From contig JAKSML010000001.1 in assembly GCA_024400665.1 (NCBI GenBank), positions 37,614-101,613 of the forward strand: a DNA stretch of 64,000 nt, read 5' to 3'. Source of the DNA: Bacteroidales bacterium. GTDB lineage: Bacteria; Bacteroidota; Bacteroidia; Bacteroidales; P3. Under the pieces are notes generated by a model. That model worked only from the letters and a program-made list of their open reading frames with translations. It made no database searches and had not been told where the DNA came from. Shown in pieces: positions 41,863-50,338 of the stretch (the first letter of the stretch is position 1; every line of letters begins with the position of its first letter). Both the position numbers and the translations under genes were made by a program.

Positions 41863-42435
41863 ATGCCGAGAAAGATAAGCAAATACACAATACATCAGGT
41901 GAGAAGCGGGGCTGCGGCTCTGCTTCTTGCCTGTTGTTTTGCATCCTGCGGAAACGACATGGAGAAGATCAAAATGTTTGAGCCGCAGTCCTTGCCCGAC
42001 AACACTATCCACAACGCTACCGTCAGACGTAGCGAGAACGGCCGCTTGCAGATGATCATGACCGCACCCCTCATCGAACAGTTCAGCAAGCCCGACCCTA
42101 AGACTGTATATCGCAAAGGGGTGTTTATGCGTTTCTTCGACAGCTCCAACAAGCCCACAGCCACACTCCGTGCCCGCTATGCCGCCACATTCGAAAACCG
42201 CGACATCATGTTGGTACGCGACAGCGTGGTCATCGTCGATTTCCGCACGGGCGACACCGTCTATCTCCAAGACCTCACCTGGAATGCCGCAGAACATCGC
42301 ATCTATTCCGAAAAGCCGCTGCGGTCAAAGAACGGCCGCAGAATCACGCTGGGCGACTCCTTCGAATCCGACGACGCCCTCCAATCACCACAAATTATTC
42401 ACCAACGAGGCACGATAGAATGGAAGGAGGAATAA
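41863..42435 (+). CDS. lptC: LPS export protein LptC
   Basis: The 190-residue protein has an N-terminal hydrophobic segment ending in a lipobox-like Cys (GAAALLLACCFASC). The LptC beta-jellyroll follows: MIMTAPLIEQFSKPDPKTVYRKGVFMRFFDSS, ATLRARYAATFENRDIMLVRDSVVI and TGDTVYLQDLTWNAAEHRIYSEKPL. It would bridge LptB2FG and LptA in lipopolysaccharide transport. Bacteroidetes LptC proteins often have a lipoprotein signal, as here. The gene overlaps the next by 16 bases. The lpxD gene in the same operon fits an LPS theme. Confidence 0.88.
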   Translation: MPRKISKYTIHQVRSGAAALLLACCFASCGNDMEKIKMFEPQSLPDNTIHNATVRRSENGRLQMIMTAPLIEQFSKPDPKTVYRKGVFMRFFDSSNKPTATLRARYAATFENRDIMLVRDSVVIVDFRTGDTVYLQDLTWNAAEHRIYSEKPLRSKNGRRITLGDSFESDDALQSPQIIHQRGTIEWKEE

Positions 42436-43115
42436 GTCGCAGACGGGGATACTTCATCTTGACGGCAGCGTTGCTACTGGCAGTAGTGGCGCTGTTGTGT
42501 TTCCCTCGGCGTCATCAGCCTTCCGCCTCAAAGACGATTGCGCTGTCCGAGTTCGATTCGCTGCCCCAGTGGGAGCAGCAGGCCGAGGCTTCGCAGCGTT
42601 CATACCGAAAAACATCTTCATGGAAGAAACCGCGCTCTGCGGCATTCTCCCAGCAGCGAGAGTATTCCTCTCGCCCCGCAGCACAGGCCGCGCCTTCGAA
42701 ATGGGTTGTAGATATCAACCATGCCGACAGTGCTGAGCTCACGCGCCTCTACGGCATAGGCCCAGTGCTGGCTCGCCGCATTGTGCGCTTCCGTTCCGCC
42801 TTGGGCGGATTTGTCAGTGTCAACCAGATCAAGGAGGTATATGGGTTCGACACTGTTTATTTTCCCGACCTCGCTCCGCATGTATCGGTCGATACTGCTG
42901 CGGTTCAAAAAATAGACATCAACACTGCGACGGTGGGGCAGCTGTCCCGCCATCCCTATCTCGACAGCTACCAGGCCAAAGCCATCGTGAAGCTCCGCCA
43001 GCGTTGCGGGGGCTTCAGCACCACTTCGGCTCTTCTTGGGGTGCCCATCATCGATTCGCAGACATATAATAATTTAGTTCCTTATTTAATATGCAGTTTA
43101 CAGCCAAGCAAATAG
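42420..43115 (+). CDS. Membrane-anchored ComEA-like helix-hairpin-helix protein
   Basis: The 231-residue protein has one transmembrane segment ([19 protein letters not shown]), a 60-residue low-complexity linker and two HhH motifs. The first is [35 protein letters not shown]. The second is [36 protein letters not shown]. Such motifs bind DNA backbones non-specifically. ComEA-like proteins take up DNA in competent bacteria, but a DNA-uptake role here is an inference. It overlaps lptC at its start and lpxD at its end by 16 and 25 bases. Confidence 0.83.
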   Translation: MEGGISRRRGYFILTAALLLAVVALLCFPRRHQPSASKTIALSEFDSLPQWEQQAEASQRSYRKTSSWKKPRSAAFSQQREYSSRPAAQAAPSKWVVDINHADSAELTRLYGIGPVLARRIVRFRSALGGFVSVNQIKEVYGFDTVYFPDLAPHVSVDTAAVQKIDINTATVGQLSRHPYLDSYQAKAIVKLRQRCGGFSTTSALLGVPIIDSQTYNNLVPYLICSLQPSK

Positions 43116-44116
43116 CTCAGAAGTTGAAGGGAACCGTCGAAGGCGACGAGAATGTCCCCATTTGGAAACCTTGCCGCATCGAAGAGGCTGACGAGGGTGG
43201 CATCACCTTCTTGGCCAATCCCAAATACACGCACTACATCTACGAGCGTCGCCCGTCGGCCATCCTGGTCTCACGCGACTGGGTGGCAGAGCGTCCCGTG
43301 GATGCTACGCTCATCCGTGTTGACAACCCCTACCTCTGTGTTGCCAAGGTGCTGCACATGTTCAACAGTGCCAGCAAGCCCAAGAAAGGCCGTTCCTTCC
43401 GTGCCAGTGTGGCGCTGTCGGCAAAGGTGGGCCGTGGCTGCTATATCGGCGCCTTTGCCGTCGTGGGCCGTCATGCCAAGATTGGCAAGAATGTGCAGAT
43501 CTACCCGCAGGTCTATGTGGGCGACTATTGTGAGATTGGCGACAACACCATCCTCTACCCGGGTGTGAAGATATACCGTGAGTGCTGTGTTGGCAGCAAC
43601 TGCATCCTCCACGGCGGCGTGGTGGTCGGCGGCGACGGCTTCGGCTTTGCCCCCACGGGCGACGGTAGTTACAACAAGATTGACCAGATTGGCAACGTCG
43701 TGATAGAGGACGATGTGGAGATTGGTGCCAACACCTGCATCGACCGTGCCACCATGGGCTCCACCATCATCCACAAAGGCGTCAAGCTCGACAATCTTTG
43801 CCAGGTGGCGCACAATGTGAGCATCGGCAGCAACACCGTCATGGCATCCCAGTCCGGCTGCGCCGGCAGCGGCAAGATTGGCAGCCAGTGCGTCATCGCC
43901 GGCCAGGTGGGCATCGTAGGCCATATCACCGTGGGCGACAGAGTGACCGTCGCGGCACAGTCGGGCGTCACGCGCAATGTCGCTGACGACAGCGTCGTGC
44001 TGGGCTCTCCTGCCATGCCTGCCGACAAGCAGAAGAAGATCTATGTCATGCAGCGCAAACTGGAAGAGATGTATGGCGACATCCGAGACTTGAAGAAACG
44101 CACAGGGGAGAAGTGA
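43091..44116 (+). CDS. lpxD: UDP-3-O-acyl-glucosamine N-acyltransferase
   Basis: The 341-residue enzyme adds the N-linked hydroxyacyl chain in lipid A synthesis. An N-terminal uridine-binding domain ([23 protein letters not shown]) precedes a left-handed beta-helix of hexapeptide repeats ([20 protein letters not shown] and onward). [22 protein letters not shown] and the catalytic His in [14 protein letters not shown] (near residue 240) are intact. The C-terminal helix [15 protein letters not shown] is normal. It overlaps its neighbours on both sides, so it is translated as part of a tight operon. Confidence 0.95.
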   Translation: MQFTAKQIAQKLKGTVEGDENVPIWKPCRIEEADEGGITFLANPKYTHYIYERRPSAILVSRDWVAERPVDATLIRVDNPYLCVAKVLHMFNSASKPKKGRSFRASVALSAKVGRGCYIGAFAVVGRHAKIGKNVQIYPQVYVGDYCEIGDNTILYPGVKIYRECCVGSNCILHGGVVVGGDGFGFAPTGDGSYNKIDQIGNVVIEDDVEIGANTCIDRATMGSTIIHKGVKLDNLCQVAHNVSIGSNTVMASQSGCAGSGKIGSQCVIAGQVGIVGHITVGDRVTVAAQSGVTRNVADDSVVLGSPAMPADKQKKIYVMQRKLEEMYGDIRDLKKRTGEK

Positions 44117-45516
44117 TGAAGTCATACAAAATATTAGTCTTTGTTGCTCTGGCGATAGCCATATTGGCGGGAGTGTGTGTTGCATTCCCGAAAGATGGCA
44201 TCAAGGTGGCGGATGTGAACTTGCGTTTCCCCACCCTGCTCCGCATCCTCAACCCGCAGAAGCAACTGGACATCGAGGCCTATCTGGCACGTCAGGATTC
44301 GTTAGAGGCTGTGCTGCAAAGTCGCAAAGACTCTTTGGAGCATTTCCGCCGCGAGGTGGAGGAGAGCGACATCCGTTTCTGGCTGCCCAACGACGACGAG
44401 ACATTCTTCGATGAGATGTTTGCCAATATGGAGAGTGCTCGTGGCAGAGGAAAGACGCTGCGCGTGATGCACTACGGCGATTCCCAGATCGAGATGGACC
44501 ATATAACAAGTCGCCTGAGGAGCTATTTCCAAGGCCAGTTCGGTGGCGGCGGAGCGGGCTTTGTTCCATTCTCTACCATCATATCATCCCTTGCTGTGAG
44601 CATCTCGGGCAGTGGCAATCTGGTGCACCAGTCTCCCTTTGGTGATAGCACCGTGGTGCGTGCAGGAGGCAATTACGGTCCCATGGTGCAGGATTTCCGC
44701 GTCATGGGCAGTGCTACCTGCCATCTCCGTGGTGCCACCAGCCATCGATGCGATGCCTGTCTGCAGCATTTCTCCCATCTCACGCTCCTCTTCTGCAATC
44801 GTCCCGGCCCTCTCTCTGCCACCTGTTCGGCAGGTAGCTTCAGCGACCAGCAGGAGAATGCCGAAGAGGGCGTTCACGCCTACGTCTGGAATCTCGACAC
44901 GCTCGCCGACAGGGCCACTATCTCGGTGACGGGCAATGCCGACCTCTATGGTATCATGGTCGATGCCGACGGTGGTGTGGCTGTGGATAACATCCCCATG
45001 CGCGGCTGCTCCGGCCAGCAGTTCACGCAGATCAATGCCGACCAGCTCTCGGCAGCCTACAGCCTGATGAACGTCGGTTTGATAATCTTGCAGTTTGGCG
45101 GCAACTCTGTGCCCTATCTTCATGGCGAACAGTCCATCGCCAACTACTGCAGCCAGCTTGGGAAACAGATCGACCGTGTGCATAGCTGCTGCCCCAATGC
45201 GAAGATACTCTTTATCGGCCCTTCCGATATGAGCACCAGCACGAACGGCGAGCTGGTCACCTACTCTTGCATCCCTCAATTGGTAGAAACTTTGCGCAAG
45301 ACTGCTAATGAGCATGGAGCCGCCTTCTGGAGCATCTACCATGCCATGGGAGGCAAAAACTCTATGACAGCATGGGTCAACGATGGCCTTGCTGGTAGCG
45401 ACTACATCCATTTCACCCAGCGTGGCGCCGACATCATGGGCGACCGCCTCGCCAAGGCTTTTGACAATATGTATCAATTATATAAAATGAGAAAAGATGT
45501 TGAGGAGATACAATAG
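44116..45516 (+). CDS. SGNH-hydrolase-like protein (first of a pair)
   Basis: The 466-residue protein has an N-terminal membrane segment (ILVFVALAIAILAGVCVAF). The SGNH blocks are VMHYGDSQIEMDHITSRLR (Ser in block I near 121), LIILQFGGNSVPY (block III) and DYIHFTQRGADIMGDRL (catalytic His). A carbohydrate-binding-like stretch lies between blocks I and III. It resembles periplasmic SGNH proteins that work with MBOAT acyltransferases in O-acetylation of polysaccharides. It overlaps lpxD at its start codon and the second SGNH gene by 20 bases. Confidence 0.8.
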   Translation: MKSYKILVFVALAIAILAGVCVAFPKDGIKVADVNLRFPTLLRILNPQKQLDIEAYLARQDSLEAVLQSRKDSLEHFRREVEESDIRFWLPNDDETFFDEMFANMESARGRGKTLRVMHYGDSQIEMDHITSRLRSYFQGQFGGGGAGFVPFSTIISSLAVSISGSGNLVHQSPFGDSTVVRAGGNYGPMVQDFRVMGSATCHLRGATSHRCDACLQHFSHLTLLFCNRPGPLSATCSAGSFSDQQENAEEGVHAYVWNLDTLADRATISVTGNADLYGIMVDADGGVAVDNIPMRGCSGQQFTQINADQLSAAYSLMNVGLIILQFGGNSVPYLHGEQSIANYCSQLGKQIDRVHSCCPNAKILFIGPSDMSTSTNGELVTYSCIPQLVETLRKTANEHGAAFWSIYHAMGGKNSMTAWVNDGLAGSDYIHFTQRGADIMGDRLAKAFDNMYQLYKMRKDVEEIQ

Positions 45517-46840
45517 ACTATGGTTATGGATGCTTCTGACAGCTGCCGCTGTATCGCTGCAGGCACAGGAGTATCCCTTTATTAAATACGAGGCCAACAG
45601 ACTGCACTACGACAGCACCTCGGCAACCATGCAGGCCTTCTTTCAGAAGTGGCACCGCATGAAGCAGGGTGCCAACGTGCGTGTGAACATCATGCACATC
45701 GGCGGCTCTCATGTCCAGGCCGGCACCTTTCCCCATCGTGTCCGCACCCGTCTCCTGGAGGCCAATCCCACCCTGGTGGGAGGCCGTGGATTGATTTTCC
45801 CCTATTCGGCTGCAGCAAAGTGCAACAACCCCTCCGACTATCGCGTCCACTGTGTCGAGAAAGTCGAGCTCACCCGCAACGTCAGCGCCAGCCCTGCCCA
45901 TCCTTTGGGCTTGTGCGGCATTGCTGTCACGGCGCACGACGTCTTCACCCGCATCCAGATTATGTCGAACGACAACAACATCGACTACGGTGTGAGCCGT
46001 ATCGTGGTCATGGGCTATTCGCCCGACGGTGTCGTCCCGCTGCTGAGCTGCGATGGCCGCAATATGTCGCCATCCTATATCGACAGCACCAAGCATCGCT
46101 TCATCTTCAACCTGAGCCACGAGGTAGATTCTTTCGACATCCTCTTGCCTTGCTCCGAAGATGAAAGCTTCACCCTCACGGGCGTGAAGCTCGATAGCCG
46201 CAATCCTGGCATCACCTATCACGCTATCGGTGTGAACGGCGCTGCCGTGCCCGACTACCTCAAGTGCTCGCTCAAGAACGACCTCCGCATGGTGATGCCC
46301 GATTTGGTCATCTTCGGCATCGGCATCAACGACGCGCACGGCGACCATTTCGACTCTGCCGCCTTCCGTCGCAACTATCTTAGGCTCTGCGACTCTGTGC
46401 GCAGCATCAACCCACAGTGTGCCTTCATCTTTGTGACCAACAACGACTGCTACCGCAAGTCGGGACGCCACTATTCGGTCAATCGCAACGGCCTGCAGGT
46501 CCGCGAGGTCTTCTACCGTCTCGCCGCAGAGACTGGCGGCGCCGTCTGGGACCAGTTCGAGATTATGGGTGGCCTCACCTCCATGCAGCAATGGCAGGAT
46601 GCAGGACTGGCACAGAAGGACAAGGTCCATTTCACCCGTGCAGGCTATCAGTTGGTCGGCGACATGCTCTACGAGGCTCTCGCCAAGGAACTCTACAAGG
46701 CGCCTGTCGCTATCGCACCCTCCAACAATCAGCAGCAGCTTCGTCAGCACGACGAAGGCACCGAAGGCCTTCCCCGTGGTTTGCGCCGCAAGCCGCATCA
46801 CAAACTAAACATCAAGACCAAAACTGTGAATATTGAATAA
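45497..46840 (+). CDS. SGNH-hydrolase-like protein (second of a pair)
   Basis: The 447-residue product has a signal peptide (LRRYNRLWLWMLLTAAAVSLQAQ). It shows a layout parallel to the preceding protein: IMHIGGSHVQAGTFPHRVR (block I serine in GGSH rather than GDS), LVIFGIGINDAHGD (block III) and DKVHFTRAGYQLVGDML (His). The C-terminus is basic and ends TKTVNIE, whose last codons lie in the first word of a downstream repeat. The pair looks like an old duplication. With the MBOAT gene that follows, an envelope O-acetylation role is inferred. Confidence 0.8.
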   Translation: MLRRYNRLWLWMLLTAAAVSLQAQEYPFIKYEANRLHYDSTSATMQAFFQKWHRMKQGANVRVNIMHIGGSHVQAGTFPHRVRTRLLEANPTLVGGRGLIFPYSAAAKCNNPSDYRVHCVEKVELTRNVSASPAHPLGLCGIAVTAHDVFTRIQIMSNDNNIDYGVSRIVVMGYSPDGVVPLLSCDGRNMSPSYIDSTKHRFIFNLSHEVDSFDILLPCSEDESFTLTGVKLDSRNPGITYHAIGVNGAAVPDYLKCSLKNDLRMVMPDLVIFGIGINDAHGDHFDSAAFRRNYLRLCDSVRSINPQCAFIFVTNNDCYRKSGRHYSVNRNGLQVREVFYRLAAETGGAVWDQFEIMGGLTSMQQWQDAGLAQKDKVHFTRAGYQLVGDMLYEALAKELYKAPVAIAPSNNQQQLRQHDEGTEGLPRGLRRKPHHKLNIKTKTVNIE

Positions 46841-46939
46841 TGAATATTGAATAATGAATAATGGCTGCCGCCCCACTCATTACTCATTATTAATTATTCA
46901 TTACTCATTACTTATTATTAATTATTCATTACTCAATCG
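46829..46939. repeat. Modular hairpin repeat, aataatgaa arms
   Basis: ATTGAATAATGAATAATGGC and the core GGCTGCCGCCCC are followed by CATTACTCATTATTAATTA arrays. The block supplies the stop codon of the SGNH gene and ends directly at the next start. It is nearly identical to the block at 50252. Confidence 0.8.
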
Positions 46940-48847
46940 ATGCTGAGTGATTTTCTTGTATATCTGAGCAATCTATTCTCCTTCGACGACAGCCATCCGC
47001 TGCTCTTCACCCAGTTCCATTTCTGGGCATTCTTCTTATTCGTCTATATCGGCTTCTGCCTCATCGTCTCTGTCGGCGAGAAGCGCAGCCGCCGCAAACT
47101 CATGGACAAGCCCACAGGCCAGCGCATCAGCCGTGCCCGCCGCCTCTGGCGCAACGGCTATCTCTTCCTCGTAAGCCTCTTCTTCTACTATAAGACCTCA
47201 GGCGAATATGTGGTGCTCCTCGCCTTCGCCACCGTGGTGGGCTACTTCCTCGGCATGCGCTTCGACCATCTCGCCCAGAAAGGCCCCGCCACCAAGCGCC
47301 ACCGCTTCTGGCTCATGGTTCTCGGCGTGGTCGTCAACCTCGGCGTGCTCTGCTACTTCAAGTATGCCTACTTCTTCACCGACATCTTCAACACCATCGC
47401 CTCCACCCACTACTCCATCGCTAACGCCATCCTCCTCCCCGTAGGCATCAGCTTCTTCACCTTCCAGAACATCAGCTACATCGTCGATGTCTATAAAGGC
47501 AAAGTGCAGCACGCCGACAACATCCTCGACTTTGGCTTCTACACCACCTTCTTCCCCCAGCTCGTGGCAGGCCCCATCATCCGCGCCGACCAGTTCATCC
47601 CCCAGCTCTACAAGCCCTTCTTCCTCTCGCGCCGTCAGTTCGGCATCGCCGTCTTCTGGATCATGAATGGCCTCTTCAAAAAACTTATCCTCTCCGACTA
47701 CCTCGCCGTCTCCTTCGTTGACCGTGTCTTCGAAAATCCGCTGCTCTACACATCATTCGAGAACTTCTCCGCCCTGCTCATCTACTCGCTGCAGGTCTAT
47801 GCCGACTTCTCGGGCTATACCGACATCGCCATCGGCGTGGCCATGCTCATGGGCTTCTATCTGCCCAAAAACTTTAACTCGCCCTACAAGGCCACCAACC
47901 CCGCAGGCTTCTGGAAACGCTGGCATATCTCCCTCTCCAACTGGCTGAAAGACTACCTCTACATCCCCCTTGGCGGCAACCGCAACAGCACGCCCGGCAC
48001 CTTCATCATCCCCTCGGTGATGCTCGCCGTGGTGGCTTTGATGGCCAAGACGCAGTGGGTCACCATCACCGCCATCTCGCTCGTCCTCCTCCTTGCCTTG
48101 GTCTATTGGGTCTTTCCACGCCACCGCAAGACCTTTGCCACCAACCTCAACAATTTCGACACCATGCTCCTCGGCGGCATGTGGCACGGCGCCTCCTTCA
48201 ACTTCATCACCTGGGGCGCCCTCAACGGCCTCGGCATCTTAGTCTATAAGAACTGGAAGAAAGCCCAGCCCCTCCTGCGCATCCTCATCATCTTTACCCT
48301 CTATGCTGCCGTCAACCTCGCCAACCTCTACTACCCCTGTGCCGTACTCTCCATGTTCGACTTTGCCCTCATGATCATCGCTGCCGGCATCATCTTTCTC
48401 GAACTCTGGGGCATCATCAGTCGCGCCATCCATCGCAAGAGCGGCAAGACCCTCCTCTACAGCGGCACCTACAAAGTGTGGAACGTCCTCCTCACCTTCC
48501 TCTTCATCAGCTTCACGCGACTCTTCTTCCGCAGCGGCTCCAATCTCGACCCTGCCGAAGCCAACGAGGTCGCCTGGCGTACCGCCACGCAGATGGTCGA
48601 ACGCATCGGTAGTCAGTGGAACTGGCAGCAGGTGCCGGACATCCTCAACAACTATGCCGTCGTCTTCATCACCTTCCTCGTGGGCATGATCATCCACTGG
48701 CTGCCCGAGCGCTTCAAACGCCGCTACCGCCTCTGGTTCGCGCAGATGCCCATACCCCTCATGCTCCTCGTGGTCGTCCTCGGCGTCTTTGTCGTCTATC
48801 AGTTCATCACCGCCGACCTTCAGCCCTTCATCTACTTCCAATTCTAA
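46940..48847 (+). CDS. MBOAT-family membrane O-acyltransferase (AlgI/PatA type)
   Basis: The 635-residue polytopic protein has ten or more hydrophobic segments. MBOAT features are VGISFFTFQNISYIVDVYKG, QLVAGPIIRADQFIPQL, YADFSGYTDIAIGVAMLMGF, NFNSPYKATNPAGFWKRWHISLSNWLKDYLYIPLGGNR and the catalytic-His segment GGMWHGASFNFITWGALNG (His near 415). These proteins pass acetyl groups from a cytoplasmic donor across the inner membrane. With the two upstream SGNH proteins it probably O-acetylates an envelope polymer, which could be exopolysaccharide, peptidoglycan or LPS glycan. Confidence 0.9.
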   Translation: MLSDFLVYLSNLFSFDDSHPLLFTQFHFWAFFLFVYIGFCLIVSVGEKRSRRKLMDKPTGQRISRARRLWRNGYLFLVSLFFYYKTSGEYVVLLAFATVVGYFLGMRFDHLAQKGPATKRHRFWLMVLGVVVNLGVLCYFKYAYFFTDIFNTIASTHYSIANAILLPVGISFFTFQNISYIVDVYKGKVQHADNILDFGFYTTFFPQLVAGPIIRADQFIPQLYKPFFLSRRQFGIAVFWIMNGLFKKLILSDYLAVSFVDRVFENPLLYTSFENFSALLIYSLQVYADFSGYTDIAIGVAMLMGFYLPKNFNSPYKATNPAGFWKRWHISLSNWLKDYLYIPLGGNRNSTPGTFIIPSVMLAVVALMAKTQWVTITAISLVLLLALVYWVFPRHRKTFATNLNNFDTMLLGGMWHGASFNFITWGALNGLGILVYKNWKKAQPLLRILIIFTLYAAVNLANLYYPCAVLSMFDFALMIIAAGIIFLELWGIISRAIHRKSGKTLLYSGTYKVWNVLLTFLFISFTRLFFRSGSNLDPAEANEVAWRTATQMVERIGSQWNWQQVPDILNNYAVVFITFLVGMIIHWLPERFKRRYRLWFAQMPIPLMLLVVVLGVFVVYQFITADLQPFIYFQF

Positions 48848-48955
48848 ATCTGTGAGTAATCAGTAATGAATATTGAAAAATAAAAAGTGGGCTGGCACAT
48901 GATGTCTCCCGCCCCCACTTTCTATTCATTATTCAATATTCATTCAAAAAAACTC
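48848..48955. repeat. Modular hairpin repeat, mixed arms
   Basis: AATGAATATTGAAAAATAAAAAGTGGG pairs with CCCACTTTCTATTCATTATTCAATATTCATT around the loop CTGGCACATGATGTCTCCCG. The long stem following a gene end suggests it could also terminate transcription. Confidence 0.8.
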
Positions 48956-48999
48956 ACAATTTCAGTATCCTCCTATAATAAAAATCGTAATCTTTCGTT

Positions 49000-49043
49000 C
49001 TTAATGACGAAATTTCCGATTTCTACCATTTTTCGTCATTAAG
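49000..49043. promoter_or_regulatory. Inverted repeat ahead of the DUF4143 ATPase gene
   Basis: CTTAATGACGAAA (49000-49012) and TTTCGTCATTAAG (49031-49043) form a perfect 13-bp dyad ending 7 bases before the ATG. It is a candidate operator. The inner 10-bp arms TTAATGACGA and TCGTCATTAA with a 22-base gap recur at 50099-50140, inside the same gene. Confidence 0.65.
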
Positions 49044-49050
49044 GAAAACG

Positions 49051-50253
49051 ATGATACAAAGAACAAGCTATATAGAAAAATTGCTTTCTCTTAAAGATCA
49101 GAGGATTATCAAGGCTATCACTGGTATGCGCCGTTGTGGGAAATCTACAATCATGGCGCAGTATCATGATGCCTTGGTGAGGCTTAAGGTTGCCGAGCAG
49201 CAGATTGTCAACATTAATCTGGAGTGTAGGGAGAACGAGAAATATCAGTCATGGACGGTTTTATATGATGAGATTGTCTCACATTGCGGTCAGGGCGAAA
49301 AGACGTACGTCCTTCTCGATGAGGTGCAGCAAATAGAAGATTTTGAACGTCTCATCGATGCCTTGTTTGTCCGTGAGGATATCGACCTCTATGTCACGGG
49401 TTCCAATGCTTTTCTGCTCTCCAGTGAGTTGGCTACATTGCTCAGTGGCAGATATATAGAAATACATGTCCTTCCTTATTCTTTTGCCGAATATTGTCAG
49501 GCTTTCCCCGATGAGCATAACCTCGATCGCCTTTTCCGCCAGTTCTTAAATGTCTCCGCTCTCCCCGAAGCTGTCAATCTCAGCCTCTCTGCTCCTTCTA
49601 TGGTAAACGATTATCTCAAGTCAATTCACGAGACAGTCGTAGTGAAAGACATCATGAAGCGTCACAATCTACGCAAGCGTGAGAATATGGAGCGTATCCT
49701 TTCTTTTGTCTATGACAATGTTGGCAACATTACTTCCCCAAATAATATTGCCGAGGTGATAAAGGCAAGCGGAGGCATATCCCACAACACAGTCAGTGCA
49801 TATCTTTCCTATCTCGCCCAGTCATACATCATCTATCCCGCCAGTCGATACGATATGAAGGGTAAGTCCTTGTTAACCACCAATCCCAAGTACTATGTTG
49901 TTGACTTAGGTCTGAAGAATATCCTTCAAAGCAATCGTTTCGATGCCGACCTGGGTCATAAGTTAGAGAATATTGTCTTTCTGGAACTTCTTCGTAGGGG
50001 TGGTGAGGTAAGAATTGGCAAAATGGATGACAAAGAGGTCGATTTTGTAGTTGAGAAAGGCAATGGCGAAAGAGAGTATTATCAAGTTGCCTACTCTGTT
50101 AATGACGAAAAAACGCTAAAACGCGAAATATCGTCATTAAGTAAATTACGCGACGTCTATCCCAAATACCTTCTCACCCTTGATTGGGACACTTCTATCA
50201 TCTCCGGCATCCGCAAAATCAACATTGTCGATTGGCTTCTTTGTGAATTGTGA
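49051..50253 (+). CDS. AAA-family ATPase with DUF4143 domain
   Basis: The 400-residue protein begins with a P-loop (AITGMRRCGKSTIM), continues YVLLDEVQQIEDFERLIDALFV and LYVTGSNAFLLSSELATLLSGRYIEIHVLPYSFAEY, and ends with the DUF4143 region (YYVVDLGLKNILQ, LENIVFLELLRRGGEVRIGKMDDKEVDFVVE). The last segment has the D...D-F-V PD-(D/E)XK-like look of this family. Such ATPases are common, variable-copy accessory genes in Bacteroidales whose function is not established. Base composition is less GC-rich than the envelope operon before it. A dyad lies just upstream and another near its 3' end. Confidence 0.88.
   Translation: MIQRTSYIEKLLSLKDQRIIKAITGMRRCGKSTIMAQYHDALVRLKVAEQQIVNINLECRENEKYQSWTVLYDEIVSHCGQGEKTYVLLDEVQQIEDFERLIDALFVREDIDLYVTGSNAFLLSSELATLLSGRYIEIHVLPYSFAEYCQAFPDEHNLDRLFRQFLNVSALPEAVNLSLSAPSMVNDYLKSIHETVVVKDIMKRHNLRKRENMERILSFVYDNVGNITSPNNIAEVIKASGGISHNTVSAYLSYLAQSYIIYPASRYDMKGKSLLTTNPKYYVVDLGLKNILQSNRFDADLGHKLENIVFLELLRRGGEVRIGKMDDKEVDFVVEKGNGEREYYQVAYSVNDEKTLKREISSLSKLRDVYPKYLLTLDWDTSIISGIRKINIVDWLLCEL
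50099..50140. repeat. Second copy of the TTAATGACGA-N22-TCGTCATTAA dyad, inside the gene
   Basis: TTAATGACGA (50099-50108) and TCGTCATTAA (50131-50140) are separated by 22 bases, the same geometry as upstream of the gene. The spacer sequence differs. It encodes part of NDEKTLKREISSLSK. Confidence 0.7.
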
Positions 50254-50335
50254 AATATTGAATAATGAATAATGGCTGCCGCCCCACTCATTACTCATTA
50301 TTAATTATTCATTACTCAATTTTAATTCTTAACGA
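50252..50335. repeat. Modular hairpin repeat, aataatgaa arms
   Basis: ATTGAATAATGAATAATGGCTGCCGCCCC and CATTACTCATTATTAATTA words repeat the block at 46829 almost base for base. It begins at the stop codon of the ATPase gene. Confidence 0.8.
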
Positions 50336-50338
50336 AAA

